Shown here: one piece after another, positions 15,674-24,753 of the stretch
Numbering within the stretch: position 1 is the first letter of the stretch
Layout: every line of letters starts with the position of its first letter
Assembly (NCBI RefSeq): GCF_022698165.1
Contig: NZ_JALDAY010000006.1
Coordinates: 1-64,000 of the forward strand
Length of the DNA: 64,000 nucleotides
Source: Streptomyces cylindrosporus
Lineage (GTDB): Bacteria > Actinomycetota > Actinomycetes > Streptomycetales > Streptomycetaceae
Reading direction: 5' to 3'
Program-made: the position numbers and the translations under genes
Notes under the pieces: model-generated
Database searches by the model: none
Told to the model about the DNA's origin: nothing
Seen by the model: the letters and a program-made list of their open reading frames with translations, nothing else

Positions 15674-18276
15674 CCAGCCAGGCATCCTCATCCTCATCCG
15701 GGCAGGTGCTCGGCCTCGTCTCGGGCATCGTTCACACCGTCGGCTGGGTGATCACCTACTGGTGGGTGGCGGCCTTGACCGCCGTGGCGGTCTGGGCCAC
15801 CGGCGAGGCGCTGGTGCGCCATCTGGCGCGGAAAGCCTCGGCCGAACGGATGGCGCTGGAACTCGAACCCTCACGGCACTTCGACCCGGGTCTGGAGGAG
15901 ATCGTCCGCCGGGGCGTCCAGCTCGCTCGGGCGTCGACGAGCATGCCGTGGTGGGCGCCGCGCCGGTCAAAAGCGGTGCAGATCCGGCTCCGCGCCGACG
16001 GGTCCAGCCCACTGCGCTACCGCATCGAAGGCCCGGCCGGCGGTGAACGGCTGCTGTCGATCACGCCGTTCGGGCCGGACGTCACGGTCAAACGGGCCAG
16101 GACGATCGCCGACGAGCCGCGCACGCACACCGTGCGCGCCGAGTTCATCCTGCGCGGCAAGCTCACCTCTCCGCTGCGCGAGGTGCCCCTGACCCCCGAT
16201 CCCCTCCAGCCGCTCATCGATGCCGTGGCCGATCTGCGCGCCGAGCTCGGCGACCTTGCTGAGCTACGGCTCGACCTCCAGCGCGCGCCGAAGTGGGCGC
16301 TGCGGGCGCGCCGCCTGCAGCTGATGGGGGCCGCGCGGCGGTCGGAGCGCCGGGAGGCCCAGCGGGCCGCGCGCTGGCTGCGGCAGGACGCCAGCGGCAT
16401 CGAGGACTCCCTTACCTGGCAGCTGCAGCAGTTGCTCACGGACAGGCCCAGCGCCACCTCCGGGCGGCGGCTGGTGATGCCGCCGGTGCCCCGCCGGGTC
16501 GAGCCGGCCGAGGCGCTGGGCAAGCTCGCCGAGGACGACCACCTGGTGCGGGTCCAGCTGCTGGTGATGTGCGCGTCGAACACCGAGGGCCGCGCCCAGG
16601 CCCGGCTCGCTCAACTCCAGGCCGCCCTCGACGTGTTCGGCGGGCGCTCCCGGTGGGCGATGCGCGGCTGGCGGCTGGGGCCGTGGCGGGTCGGTGCCGA
16701 CCACTGGCCCACCAAGCGCGGGTTCGAGCGCCGGTGGAATCTGGGGCACTGCCAGCCGCCCCGCGCGAACTGGGTGCGGTTGGAAGAGCTGACGGGCCTG
16801 CTCAAGCCGCCCACCGTCAACTGCCGTCTGCCGGTGCTCGCCGGGGACCTGCCGACGTTCGAGTTCGGTGATCCGCAGCTGCTGCTGCAGGGCATCTACC
16901 GGGGTCCGGACGGCCGGGAGCGGCTGGTCGCTACCTACGCCGAGGAGACCCTGTTCGAGGTCGGGGTCGGCAAGGCGGGCGGCGGCAAGACGGAACGGGC
17001 CCTGGCGCAGGCGATCGGCTGGGCCCACGCGGGCGGGGGGCTGGTCTTCGTCGACCCGCACCGCGACTCGTGGCCGCGCGCCCTGCCGTTTTTGGCGCAC
17101 GACCACCTGATGCCGCGGATCGCCCTGATCGACCTGGGCGGCCTCGGCCCCAACCCGCAGGTGAGTTCGTGGAATCCGCTCGGGATGCATCAGGGGCAGG
17201 CGGGGCACGAAGTCGTCGAGGCGATCGCCGACGCCTACGCCTCCGCACTGGCCTGGGACGACGCAAGTGCCCCGCGGGCGCTGACCATCCTCACCGCCGC
17301 GCTGACCGTCCTGGTCGCGGTGAACGAGGCGGCCTGCCGGGCCGGCCGGCCCGAGGACCAGGCCACGATCTTCCACGTCCGGGCCCTGCTCACCGATGCC
17401 GGCTTGCGCACGGCAGCGCTCGCCGCGGTGGCGGACGCTCTGGATGAGGAGACCCGCGCCTGGTGGCAGTCGGTGTTCCCGACGCTTACGCCGGACGCGT
17501 TCGCCGTCGTCCTCAACCCGATCGCCCGGCTGGCCGCCCACCCGGTCACCCGCGCCTTCCTCGGCCAGCCGGTCGGCGTCTACAACATCCGGGCCGCGAT
17601 GGACTCCAAGATGATCGTGTGGGTGTGCCCGGGCGGCAACGGCCCCACCGACCGGCTGCTGACCGCGCTGCTCGCCCGGGACCTGCTGCGCGCCGCACGC
17701 TCACGGCGCGACACCCCGGAAAACCAGCGGGTGCCGTTCCGCCCGTACTTCGACGAGCTGATCACCCTGACGGGTGCGGCCCCGGAGACCATCGCGGCGA
17801 TGTTCGAGGATCTGCGGAAATACCGGTGCCACGTCCACGGCATGACGCAGCTGCTGTCGCGCCTGCCCACGCCGGTGCGGCTGTCGCTGGTGCAGAACGC
17901 CTCCACCCTGGCCACCACCGCCGGCTCGACGTCCGCGATCGCACCGATCACCGCCGAGTGGGGCGATGACCCCAGCCCGCACCGCGTCGCCACCATGGAA
18001 CGCTTCGAGCACTACGTGTCCGTGAACGTGCGCGGCCAACGGGTCGGGCCCGTCCAGCTGCGCGGACCCCATCTCGACGCCGTCTTCGCCGCCCAAGCCC
18101 GGCCGCAGCAGACCCGGGCACTGCAGCGAGCCGCGGAGGCAAACGCCCAGGCGCTCCCGCTGGGCCAGCTCACCCACCGCGCCGCCCAGCAGCTCGGCCG
18201 GGTCACCGCCTTCCTCGCCGCGCACGCCCCCGCCGGCGCTGTCCGCCTGTCGAAAGAGGACAACGAATGGACCTGA
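15649..18276 (+). CDS. VirD4/TraG-type coupling protein ATPase
   Basis: GTG at 15649, with GAAGGGAG eight bases upstream, gives 875 residues. One N-terminal transmembrane region lies at about 28-50 (IVHTVGWVITYWWVAALTAV). A large middle region precedes the motor domain, which has Walker A GKAGGGKTE at about 443-451 and Walker B YFDELITL at about 700. Such ATPases recruit the relaxed DNA to the type IV channel. The gene overlaps both neighbours and directly precedes the replication-relaxation gene, fitting a coupling role. The predicted membrane part is short compared with proteobacterial VirD4, as is common in actinobacteria. Confidence 0.82.
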   Translation: MDSTAPHLTSQASSSSSGQVLGLVSGIVHTVGWVITYWWVAALTAVAVWATGEALVRHLARKASAERMALELEPSRHFDPGLEEIVRRGVQLARASTSMPWWAPRRSKAVQIRLRADGSSPLRYRIEGPAGGERLLSITPFGPDVTVKRARTIADEPRTHTVRAEFILRGKLTSPLREVPLTPDPLQPLIDAVADLRAELGDLAELRLDLQRAPKWALRARRLQLMGAARRSERREAQRAARWLRQDASGIEDSLTWQLQQLLTDRPSATSGRRLVMPPVPRRVEPAEALGKLAEDDHLVRVQLLVMCASNTEGRAQARLAQLQAALDVFGGRSRWAMRGWRLGPWRVGADHWPTKRGFERRWNLGHCQPPRANWVRLEELTGLLKPPTVNCRLPVLAGDLPTFEFGDPQLLLQGIYRGPDGRERLVATYAEETLFEVGVGKAGGGKTERALAQAIGWAHAGGGLVFVDPHRDSWPRALPFLAHDHLMPRIALIDLGGLGPNPQVSSWNPLGMHQGQAGHEVVEAIADAYASALAWDDASAPRALTILTAALTVLVAVNEAACRAGRPEDQATIFHVRALLTDAGLRTAALAAVADALDEETRAWWQSVFPTLTPDAFAVVLNPIARLAAHPVTRAFLGQPVGVYNIRAAMDSKMIVWVCPGGNGPTDRLLTALLARDLLRAARSRRDTPENQRVPFRPYFDELITLTGAAPETIAAMFEDLRKYRCHVHGMTQLLSRLPTPVRLSLVQNASTLATTAGSTSAIAPITAEWGDDPSPHRVATMERFEHYVSVNVRGQRVGPVQLRGPHLDAVFAAQARPQQTRALQRAAEANAQALPLGQLTHRAAQQLGRVTAFLAAHAPAGAVRLSKEDNEWT

Positions 18277-19178
18277 CCACCGCCCAGCCCACCAGCCGTA
18301 CGGCGGGCTTCACGCCCAGCCCCGTCGAGCCCCTCAAACATCAGCTGCTGGCCACGCTCGCCCAGCACCGCATGGCCTCCACCCACCAGCTGCATGTCCT
18401 GCTGCGGCCCGACCGCTCCCGCCAGTCGGTCTCCCAACGGCTGAACGATCTCCTCGACGAGCGCCTGGTCGACTTCGTCGTGCTGCCGCAGTCGCATCGC
18501 ACCCGGGTCTGGTACCTCACGCCCAAGGGCGCACGCCTCACCCGGGACTGGCCCGCGCTGCGGGGCCGTCCGCCGTATCCGATCACCTCGGCCACCGCCG
18601 CCTCGCTCAAGACCCCGCACACCCTCACCGTCCTGCGCACCCACCTGACGTTCGTCGCGGATGCCCGCCGCCGCGGCGACGGACACGGTCACCTGGACTG
18701 GACGCCGGAGATGTTCCATTCGATCGGTGACGGAGAGCGGGTCGTGGCCGACGCACTCATGCACTACACGCTCATCGACGGCCAACAGCGGCGCAAGCTC
18801 CGGGCGTTCATCGAGGTCGACCGCGCCACCATGAGCAGCGAACGCCTCGCGGCCAAGCTGATCGAGTACGCGCGGTTGTGGACGTACGAGCCGCAGCCCG
18901 TCAGCCGACGCCGGCAGGCGGCCAGGCCCGGCTGGCTGCGCTGGTACCCGGTGTTCCCCCGCATCCTGTTCGTGCTGACCGGTGCTTCACGTCGGACGAT
19001 GGACAACCGGATCAGCGACCTCCAGGCCATGGCCGCCCATCATCCGCTCGTCGCTGATCTGGCCCGTGAGGTCCCTTTGGGAGCGGCCGTCCTGGAGGAC
19101 CTCGACGAGTACGGGCCCACTTCTGACGTGTGGGTGCCGCTGGCCGGCGGCAAGCCCCGTCCCTGGACCGAGCTGTGA
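18267..19178 (+). CDS. replication-relaxation family protein
   Basis: 303 residues with no membrane segment. The N-terminal winged helix (about 20-85: LKHQLLATLAQHRMASTHQL, then RQSVSQRLNDLLDERLV and VWYLTPKGA) is followed by the nuclease-like region (VVADALMHYTL and FIEVDRATMSSERLAAKLIEY at about 170-205). This pattern is the replication-relaxation family of actinobacterial plasmids and integrative elements, thought to relax DNA at an origin. It closes the transfer operon, overlaps the coupling protein gene by 10 bp, and is followed at once by a small hairpin. It could act in transfer initiation or replication. Confidence 0.78.
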   Translation: MDLTTAQPTSRTAGFTPSPVEPLKHQLLATLAQHRMASTHQLHVLLRPDRSRQSVSQRLNDLLDERLVDFVVLPQSHRTRVWYLTPKGARLTRDWPALRGRPPYPITSATAASLKTPHTLTVLRTHLTFVADARRRGDGHGHLDWTPEMFHSIGDGERVVADALMHYTLIDGQQRRKLRAFIEVDRATMSSERLAAKLIEYARLWTYEPQPVSRRRQAARPGWLRWYPVFPRILFVLTGASRRTMDNRISDLQAMAAHHPLVADLAREVPLGAAVLEDLDEYGPTSDVWVPLAGGKPRPWTEL

Positions 19179-19180
19179 CA

Positions 19181-19195
19181 CCCCGCTCGACGGGG
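19181..19195 (+). terminator. short hairpin after the transfer operon
   Basis: CCCCG-CTCGA-CGGGG forms a perfect 5-bp stem two bases after the stop codon of the last transfer gene. It is short and lacks a T-run, so termination here is only a suggestion. Confidence 0.3.
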
Positions 19196-19232
19196 CCGAA
19201 TGTCGCAGCCCTGCAACGACACCCCAAACCCC

Positions 19233-19261
19233 TTGAATTTGCTTACGTGAACCAATAGTTT
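19233..19261 (+). promoter_or_regulatory. candidate vegetative promoter
   Basis: TTGAAT (19233-19238) and TAGTTT (19256-19261) are separated by 17 bp inside an A/T-rich patch that stands out in this G/C-rich region. Their form and spacing match a principal-sigma promoter. It would drive the small gene at 19326 and possibly the genes after it. Confidence 0.4.
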
Positions 19262-19325
19262 ACTACTGCACACCTCGACGCCGCCTTGCACTCCCTTGCC
19301 GGACAATGAGGTTGGAGGACTCCAC

Positions 19326-19547
19326 ATGTCGCGCCCCCCTAATCAGATTTGCACTTCACAACGAGCCATCGATGGCGGATGGCCCAGCCGGACGCAGGAC
19401 GTCTCCTACATCGGGGACGCATGCGTGGTCCGCGGAAGCAGCGACTTCGATCTCACCGACCTCAACGCCGTGCGCGGCCACTTCCCCGGCCGGCGCGTCA
19501 CCCTCGACGGCGACGTGATCACTGTATGGCCGCCCGTTCAGCAGTGA
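19326..19547 (+). CDS. small hypothetical protein
   Basis: 73 residues from the ATG at 19326, with GGAGGA seven bases upstream. It reads MSRPPNQICTSQ at the start and ends in DFDLTDLNAVRGHFPGRRVT followed by LDGDVITVWPPVQQ, a soluble, probably alpha/beta C-terminus. There is no signal peptide and no recognised family. The good ribosome site and the promoter-like element upstream make it likely real. Confidence 0.45.
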   Translation: MSRPPNQICTSQRAIDGGWPSRTQDVSYIGDACVVRGSSDFDLTDLNAVRGHFPGRRVTLDGDVITVWPPVQQ

Positions 19548-19640
19548 TGAACACGCATCCGCCCCCTGCCCGCCCCTGCCAACCGCAGCACTCAACCGCC
19601 ATATGCGGCCCTGGATCCACCACTGAAAGGAAGGAGACCC

Positions 19641-20042
19641 ATGACCAGTTGGCACGCCACCACCTCCGGCCGACACCTCACCGCGACAGCACTCACCGCT
19701 GGCCGGCAGTACACACCGCCCTCTGTCCGCCCGGCAGCCGGGAGCACAACCGCACCGACAGCCAATCCCACCTCCTCCAAGCAGCACACCCCCGCCATCC
19801 CGAGCACGCCGGCGGAGGACCCAGCGGGCGCGGCGGCCACCTTCGACCCGCGCGGACTCCGCGAGCGACAGCCGACGGCCCCGACGCCACCGATCCCGGC
19901 CACCAGAACAATCGACGCATCGAGATCTCCTCTCCTCGCGCCGGCACTCAAGGGCCGCACCACGAAAAGAAACCGGACGTCCACCCGAATTCACCGTCCC
20001 AACAGCCGCATACAGGCGGCTACATGTCGACACCTGGCTTGA
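19641..20042 (+). CDS. low-complexity hypothetical protein
   Basis: 133 residues, with AAGGAGACCC directly before the ATG, the best ribosome site nearby. The product is rich in Thr, Pro, Ala and Arg with no hydrophobic segment or motif. Third-position G/C bias is weak, so it may be a decayed gene or an incidental reading frame behind a real ribosome site. Confidence 0.25.
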   Translation: MTSWHATTSGRHLTATALTAGRQYTPPSVRPAAGSTTAPTANPTSSKQHTPAIPSTPAEDPAGAAATFDPRGLRERQPTAPTPPIPATRTIDASRSPLLAPALKGRTTKRNRTSTRIHRPNSRIQAATCRHLA

Positions 20043-20065
20043 GAAGTGACCGGATACGTCCGGAG

Positions 20066-20073
20066 TTGCGCAA
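20066..20073. promoter_or_regulatory. isolated TTGCGCAA site before the pilus operon
   Basis: TTGCGCAA recurs here about 160 bp upstream of the first gene of the Tad-like operon, just after an imperfect repeat CCGGA-TACG-TCCGG at 20050-20063. The same octamer is in the large TGCGCA cluster at 5807-5814. A shared regulator is possible. Confidence 0.3.
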
Positions 20074-20230
20074 GTGAACTCAAATATGACACTGGGAAGT
20101 TGGCCGGCATATGCGTAATCTCACCGTCACGCAAAGGCACCACCGCAGTCGGCAGGCCGCGGTTCTGGGTCGTCGCAGGGCGAAGGCCGGGGGCAGCGGT
20201 CAACCACACCGCGCCGTACGGGGAGACCAC

Positions 20231-20839
20231 GTGACCCAGCAACACCACAGCCCACCGCCCACCGCTGCCCGCATCCGAAACCTCGCGGTCTCGTCCCTCC
20301 TAGTGAGCGCCGTCCTCGTCCTCGCCGCATGCAGTTCCACTGACGGCGACAACAAGGCCTCGGAGGACACCTCGGCCTCCTCGTCGTCAAAGACGGCTAG
20401 GACAACGTCGGCCGACCCGCAGGCGGTCGAGAAGAAGGCCGTTCTGAGCGCCTACGACGCCTTCTGGACCGAACAGGTCAAGGCCTACGCGCAAGGCGAC
20501 ATCAAGGGCACCGCCCTCAAGAAGTACGCCACGAAAGACGCGCTTGGTGGCGTGATGGGCGACGTGCTGGTCATGCAGAAGGCCGGCACCGCGACGACGG
20601 GCGCTCCCACACACCAGGCAGAGGTCACCGCCATCACTCTTTCGGGCGATTCCCCCGCGGCCACCGTGGAGGACTGTCTCGACATTTCGAACTGGAAGAC
20701 CGTGAAGAGGAAGTCGGGCCAGGTGCAACCGTTCCCCTCAAATCAGCCCTTGCGCTACATCACCACCGCCAAGGCAGAGAAGTGGGGAAACCAGTGGATG
20801 ATCACCAAGCTGACGCCGGACGGGGACCGCACATGTTAA
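20231..20839 (+). CDS. lipoprotein at the start of the Tad-like operon
   Basis: GTG at 20231, with GGGAG six bases upstream, gives 202 residues. A lipoprotein signal peptide ends in a lipobox, VLAAC, at about residues 30-34. A Ser/Thr-rich linker precedes an NTF2-like domain (AVLSAYDAFWTEQVKAYAQG; later WGNQWMITKLTPDGDRTC). The mature protein would sit on the outer face of the membrane. It overlaps the next gene by 7 nt, so it belongs to the downstream operon. The role is unknown. Confidence 0.65.
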   Translation: MTQQHHSPPPTAARIRNLAVSSLLVSAVLVLAACSSTDGDNKASEDTSASSSSKTARTTSADPQAVEKKAVLSAYDAFWTEQVKAYAQGDIKGTALKKYATKDALGGVMGDVLVMQKAGTATTGAPTHQAEVTAITLSGDSPAATVEDCLDISNWKTVKRKSGQVQPFPSNQPLRYITTAKAEKWGNQWMITKLTPDGDRTC

Positions 20840-21723
20840 GACGCTGGCCGCTCACTGCGCTCATGTCCATCGCCGCGGTCAGCGCCGTCGCCGGGCCCGC
20901 GACCGCCGATGATGACCCGGTCATCGGGGGCGACTGTGAGGGCACGAGCAAGTTCGTGACGGTCTGCCGACAGGAGCCGGCCACACCAGGCGGAACCCAA
21001 GAACAAGGCGGCAGTTCCACCGACCCCAGCTCCGGCACGAACACCCGCAAGCCGACACCGCAGACGTGCTCGGTGGAGAAGCTCTCCCCGCAGCCGCCGA
21101 CGAGCGATCCGGTCTGGGACGGGCACACGCCAGGCGACGGTGCGATCTACGTTCGTGTGTGTCTCAGCGACGCCCTCGGCGCGGCCGCCGGCGCGCAGAC
21201 GGTCCCACAGGTGTTCTGGGCGGCGACGGCACCCGCCGTCAACGTCGATCCGGAACAACTAGCCCGGGAGGCCGTCGACAAGATGCTGCTGACCGGCCCG
21301 GACGTCGCCAGCCCGCGCGCCACAGGCCGGTACGTCGTCGGCATGCCCATGTGGATGTGGGTCAACGAGAGTCCCACCACCTACGGTCCCAACTCAGCTT
21401 CAGCGTCGCTGGCCGGAGTGACCGTCACGGCTACCGCCAAGGTCTCCAAGATCGACTGGCAGATGGGTGACGGCAGCACGGTGACCTGCAACGGCCCAGG
21501 AACGGTGTACACGGCCTCGTACGGCAAGCAGCAGTCTCCGACCTGCGGTCACACCTACACCCGCACCTCTGCCTCGCAGTCCGGGGGCAAGTACGCGGTG
21601 ACCGCCAAAGCCACCTGGACGGTGGACTGGCAAGTCAACGGCGGCGGGGAAGCGGGGCAGTTCACCGAGGTCAGACAGTCGCAGATGCAACTCGCGATCG
21701 GCGAATTACAGGTCGTCAGGTAA
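20833..21723 (+). CDS. secreted protein of the Tad-like operon
   Basis: 296 residues with a signal peptide ending near PATADDD (about residue 25). A Gly/Ser/Thr/Pro-rich segment with two cysteines follows. The C-terminal half (about 150-290) is beta-rich, with WQMGDGSTVTCNGPGTVY and PTCGHTYTRTSASQSGG resembling a PKD-like or Ig-like domain. Such proteins occur beside Flp/Tad genes in Streptomyces but have no defined function. It is followed 21 bp later by the SAF-domain gene. Confidence 0.6.
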   Translation: MLRRWPLTALMSIAAVSAVAGPATADDDPVIGGDCEGTSKFVTVCRQEPATPGGTQEQGGSSTDPSSGTNTRKPTPQTCSVEKLSPQPPTSDPVWDGHTPGDGAIYVRVCLSDALGAAAGAQTVPQVFWAATAPAVNVDPEQLAREAVDKMLLTGPDVASPRATGRYVVGMPMWMWVNESPTTYGPNSASASLAGVTVTATAKVSKIDWQMGDGSTVTCNGPGTVYTASYGKQQSPTCGHTYTRTSASQSGGKYAVTAKATWTVDWQVNGGGEAGQFTEVRQSQMQLAIGELQVVR

Positions 21724-21744
21724 CACCGCCGGAAGGACAGAGAG

Positions 21745-22449
21745 TTGAGTAGGACTCAAGTAGACGCAGCCGCGCACGGAGTCCCCCAGCAGGGCCATGT
21801 GACCGGGCCGGTGGCACCACCGCGTGTGTCGGCCCGCCGTCGACGCCCCGGGGTGATCGCCCTGTCGCTGGCTTTGATCGCCGCCGGAGGCGCCGGAGTT
21901 GCCGTCCTAGTGCTGCAGGTAGGCCACCGCACGGACGTGGTGACCGTGGTCCGCGACGTCCAGGTCGGCCAGGTCCTCACCGAGAACGACCTGGGCCGGG
22001 CGTCCGTCGCCCTGGATCCGGCCGTCAAGGCGGTGCGGGCCGACCAGCTGACGTCGGTGGTGGGTAAGCGGGCCGCTGTGGAACTCAAGCCCGGCTCCAT
22101 GCTCGCCCCCTCGCAGGTCACCAAGGACAACCTGGTGCAGGCCGGTGAGCAACTGGTGCCGATCGGCTTGGAGCCCAAGCAGATCCCGGCGACCGCCCTG
22201 GTGCCCGGGCAGCGGGTGGAGTTGGTGCACGTCCCGGCCCAGGGCGCCACCGACACCGACACGGGCAAGACCTCCGACGCCGTGCCGCAGACCATCGACG
22301 GCCGGGTGGTGAAGGCGTCCAGTGCCGCCCCCGGCACCGGGATCGTGGTCGTCGACATCGCTACCTCGGCCGCCGACGGTCCCACGGCCGCCGCGTGGGA
22401 GGCGGCCGGCACCCTGCGCCTGGTCCTCGCTGCTGCGGACGGCAGCTGA
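21745..22449 (+). CDS. SAF-domain protein, CpaB/RcpC-like
   Basis: The TTG start at 21745, behind GGAAGGACAGAGAG, gives 234 residues. One transmembrane helix lies at about 35-55 (GVIALSLALIAAGGAGVAVL). A SAF domain at about 65-130 contains VVRDVQVGQVLTENDLG and VVGKRAAVELKPGSML. CpaB/RcpC proteins help assemble Flp pili in the outer layers of the envelope. Here it is membrane-anchored with an extracytoplasmic SAF domain, and its stop overlaps the CpaE-like start. Confidence 0.72.
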   Translation: MSRTQVDAAAHGVPQQGHVTGPVAPPRVSARRRRPGVIALSLALIAAGGAGVAVLVLQVGHRTDVVTVVRDVQVGQVLTENDLGRASVALDPAVKAVRADQLTSVVGKRAAVELKPGSMLAPSQVTKDNLVQAGEQLVPIGLEPKQIPATALVPGQRVELVHVPAQGATDTDTGKTSDAVPQTIDGRVVKASSAAPGTGIVVVDIATSAADGPTAAAWEAAGTLRLVLAAADGS

Positions 22450-23276
22450 TGGCGGTGATCGCGCTCGCCGGGTGCAGCGGCGCGCCCGGTGTGACCACGA
22501 GCGCTTTGGCCCTGCTGCTGTCGTGGCCGCTGGAGGCGGGCCGGCGGATGATCCTGGCCGAGTGTGACCCGGACGGCGGGGCCGTGCTGCACGGTCTGCT
22601 GCAGGGAACGCTCGGCGACCGGTACGGGCTGCGCAACCTCAGTGTGGCCGCCCGCAAAGGGGAGTTCAGCGACGCGTTCTGGCGGCAGCTGATCGATGTG
22701 AGCAGCGGAAACGGCCAGCACGACTCTGCGCGTGACCGGCTGCTGCTGCCCGGCGTCACCGACCCCGCGCAGGCGGCCAGCCTGACTCAGGTGTGGAAGA
22801 TGCTGGCGCAGATGTTCCGCGGTATCGAGGCCGAGAGCGGTCACGACGTTCTGATCGACCTCGGCCGCCGGGGAGCGTTCGGGCCCTCCGGGGTGCTGGC
22901 CGAGCAGGCCGACGCCGCCTTCGTGGTGGTCCGTAACACCCTGCGCTGTCTGCAGGCGGCCGAGGGCCGGGTGCGTGCGCTGGAGGAACGTGTCGGGGAC
23001 GTCAGCGTGCTGATGATCAACGAGGGTCCCTATCCTGCGGGCGAGGTGCAGCGCGTGCTGCAGGTCCCGGTGATCGCCACCTTGCCGTACGCGCCCGAGG
23101 ACGCCCGTGTGTTGTCCGACGGCGCCGAGCAGCCCCGTCGCTTCACCAGGTCGGCGCTGATGAAGGCCGCCCGCACGAGCAGCACGCTGATCCTTCAGCG
23201 GGCGGCCATGCGCCGGGCCCGGCTCGATCCGCGCGTCGCGCGCCCGGCAGGCACGGAGGTGACCCGTGCACGCTAA
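22449..23276 (+). CDS. CpaE/TadZ-like ATPase with a degenerate P-loop
   Basis: 275 residues of the MinD/ParA superfamily. The N-terminal GCSGAPGVTTSALALLL (about 8-24) is where the deviant Walker A should be, but the usual lysines are missing. The Walker-A'-like ECDPDGG is at about 38-44, and VLIDLGRR occurs at about 135. TadZ/CpaE proteins localise the pilus machinery at a cell pole; several relatives are poor ATPases. It overlaps the CpaF gene by 11 nt. Loss of the lysines suggests binding or localisation rather than hydrolysis. Confidence 0.7.
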   Translation: MAVIALAGCSGAPGVTTSALALLLSWPLEAGRRMILAECDPDGGAVLHGLLQGTLGDRYGLRNLSVAARKGEFSDAFWRQLIDVSSGNGQHDSARDRLLLPGVTDPAQAASLTQVWKMLAQMFRGIEAESGHDVLIDLGRRGAFGPSGVLAEQADAAFVVVRNTLRCLQAAEGRVRALEERVGDVSVLMINEGPYPAGEVQRVLQVPVIATLPYAPEDARVLSDGAEQPRRFTRSALMKAARTSSTLILQRAAMRRARLDPRVARPAGTEVTRAR

Positions 23277-24753
23277 GCCTCTGCACCCCGACCCCACGGT
23301 GGCCCCGGCGCCCCAGGGGTGGACGCCTTGGTACAACGGCGCGCCGGCGTCTGCCGGTACTGCCGCGCGTCCTCAGGTGCTCGGCACGTCGGTGCCCCAG
23401 GTCACCGTTGACTACCTGGTGGCCCGCGACATTGCCTCGCAGGTGGCCAAGCAGCGCGAGGAGCTGCTGAAGGCCAAGCCCGGCATGGACCGGGCCAGCG
23501 AGGAGCAGCGCTGCCTGAATTGGATCGCCGAGGCCGTCGCGCTGTGGTCGGATGCCCAGGCGATGACACCGCAGGAGGACGAGGCGCTGCGGCGTGCGGT
23601 GTACGACCTGCTGTTCCGGGCCGGCCGGCTGCAGCCCTATCTGGACGACGAGCGGGTCGAGGACATCATCATCCAGGGCCCGGGCGAGGTGTGGCTGGAC
23701 TATGGGGACGGCGAGCGCCGCCGGGTGGGCCCGATCGCGGACTCGGAAGAGGAACTGCTGGAGCTGCTGCGGGAGTTGGCGCGCGGTTCCGGGCACAGCG
23801 AGCGGACTATCTCCACCGCGAACCCCACCCTCGCCCTGGCCCTGCCCGACGGCTCCCGTCTGCAGGCCATCACGGGGCTGGGGCCGATGACGTATGCGGT
23901 CATCCGCCGCCACCGGGTCTCCCACGCGACGCTCGACGACCTCGTGCGGCTGGGCACGATCGACCCGATCCTGCGCGCGTTCCTCGGCGCCTGCGTGCGC
24001 GCCGAGAAGAACATGATGATCGCGGGCAAGCAGAAGGCGGGGAAGACGACGCTGCTGCGGGCGATGCTCAAGGAGTTCGCCCCCGAGACGCGGTTTGCCA
24101 CCATCCAGACCGAGGACGAACTCTTCGCCCACCAAAACGGCTACCACCGCCAGGTGGTCTCCCTGGTCGGGCGGGAGTCCAATGGGGAGAAGGACGCCAC
24201 CGGGCGCGGCGCGGGCGAGGTCACGCTGCTGGATCTGATGCATCCGGCGTTGCGGATGTCGCTGGAGCGGATCGTGGTCGGCGAGGTCCGCGGCCCCGAA
24301 GTCGTCGCCATGATGCAGGCGTTGACGAACGGCTCCGGCGGCAACTTGTGCACCATCCACGCGCGGCGCCCCGACATCGTCTTCGACCGGATCGCCGAGC
24401 TGTACGCGCTCGCTCAGGGCAACCTGTCCGAGCAGCTCGCCTACCGGCAGACCGCCAACGGCCTGGACTTCATCGTCTACGTCGACATGACGGACGAGAC
24501 GCAGATCGGCGGCCGCCGCCACCGCTACGTCTCCCACGTGCTGGAGTTGACCGGGATCGGCGAGATGGGCCGGCCCGCCACCAACGAGATCTTCTCCCCC
24601 GGCCACGCGTGGGGGGAGCTGCGGGCGGTGCCGCGGATGGACCCGACGTGCATCGACGACCTGCGCCGCGTCGGCTTCGACTCCGGTCTGCTGCAGCAGC
24701 CCTACGGGGCCTGGCCGGCGCCACTGCCTTTGATGGTGGGGGTGGGCCGATGA
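23266..24753 (+). CDS. CpaF/TadA-family secretion ATPase
   Basis: GTG at 23266 gives 495 residues. The N-terminal domain has DYLVARDIASQVAKQREELL and VEDIIIQGPGEVWLDYGDG. The motor has Walker A GKQKAGKTTL at about 254-263, the Asp-box region IQTEDELF, the Walker B region SLERIVVGEVRGPEVVAMMQ, and a His-box-like SGGNLCTIHARR. TadA/CpaF hexamers power Flp pilus assembly. All motor motifs are intact. It is translationally linked to the TadB gene (ATGA). Confidence 0.88.
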   Translation: MHAKPLHPDPTVAPAPQGWTPWYNGAPASAGTAARPQVLGTSVPQVTVDYLVARDIASQVAKQREELLKAKPGMDRASEEQRCLNWIAEAVALWSDAQAMTPQEDEALRRAVYDLLFRAGRLQPYLDDERVEDIIIQGPGEVWLDYGDGERRRVGPIADSEEELLELLRELARGSGHSERTISTANPTLALALPDGSRLQAITGLGPMTYAVIRRHRVSHATLDDLVRLGTIDPILRAFLGACVRAEKNMMIAGKQKAGKTTLLRAMLKEFAPETRFATIQTEDELFAHQNGYHRQVVSLVGRESNGEKDATGRGAGEVTLLDLMHPALRMSLERIVVGEVRGPEVVAMMQALTNGSGGNLCTIHARRPDIVFDRIAELYALAQGNLSEQLAYRQTANGLDFIVYVDMTDETQIGGRRHRYVSHVLELTGIGEMGRPATNEIFSPGHAWGELRAVPRMDPTCIDDLRRVGFDSGLLQQPYGAWPAPLPLMVGVGR

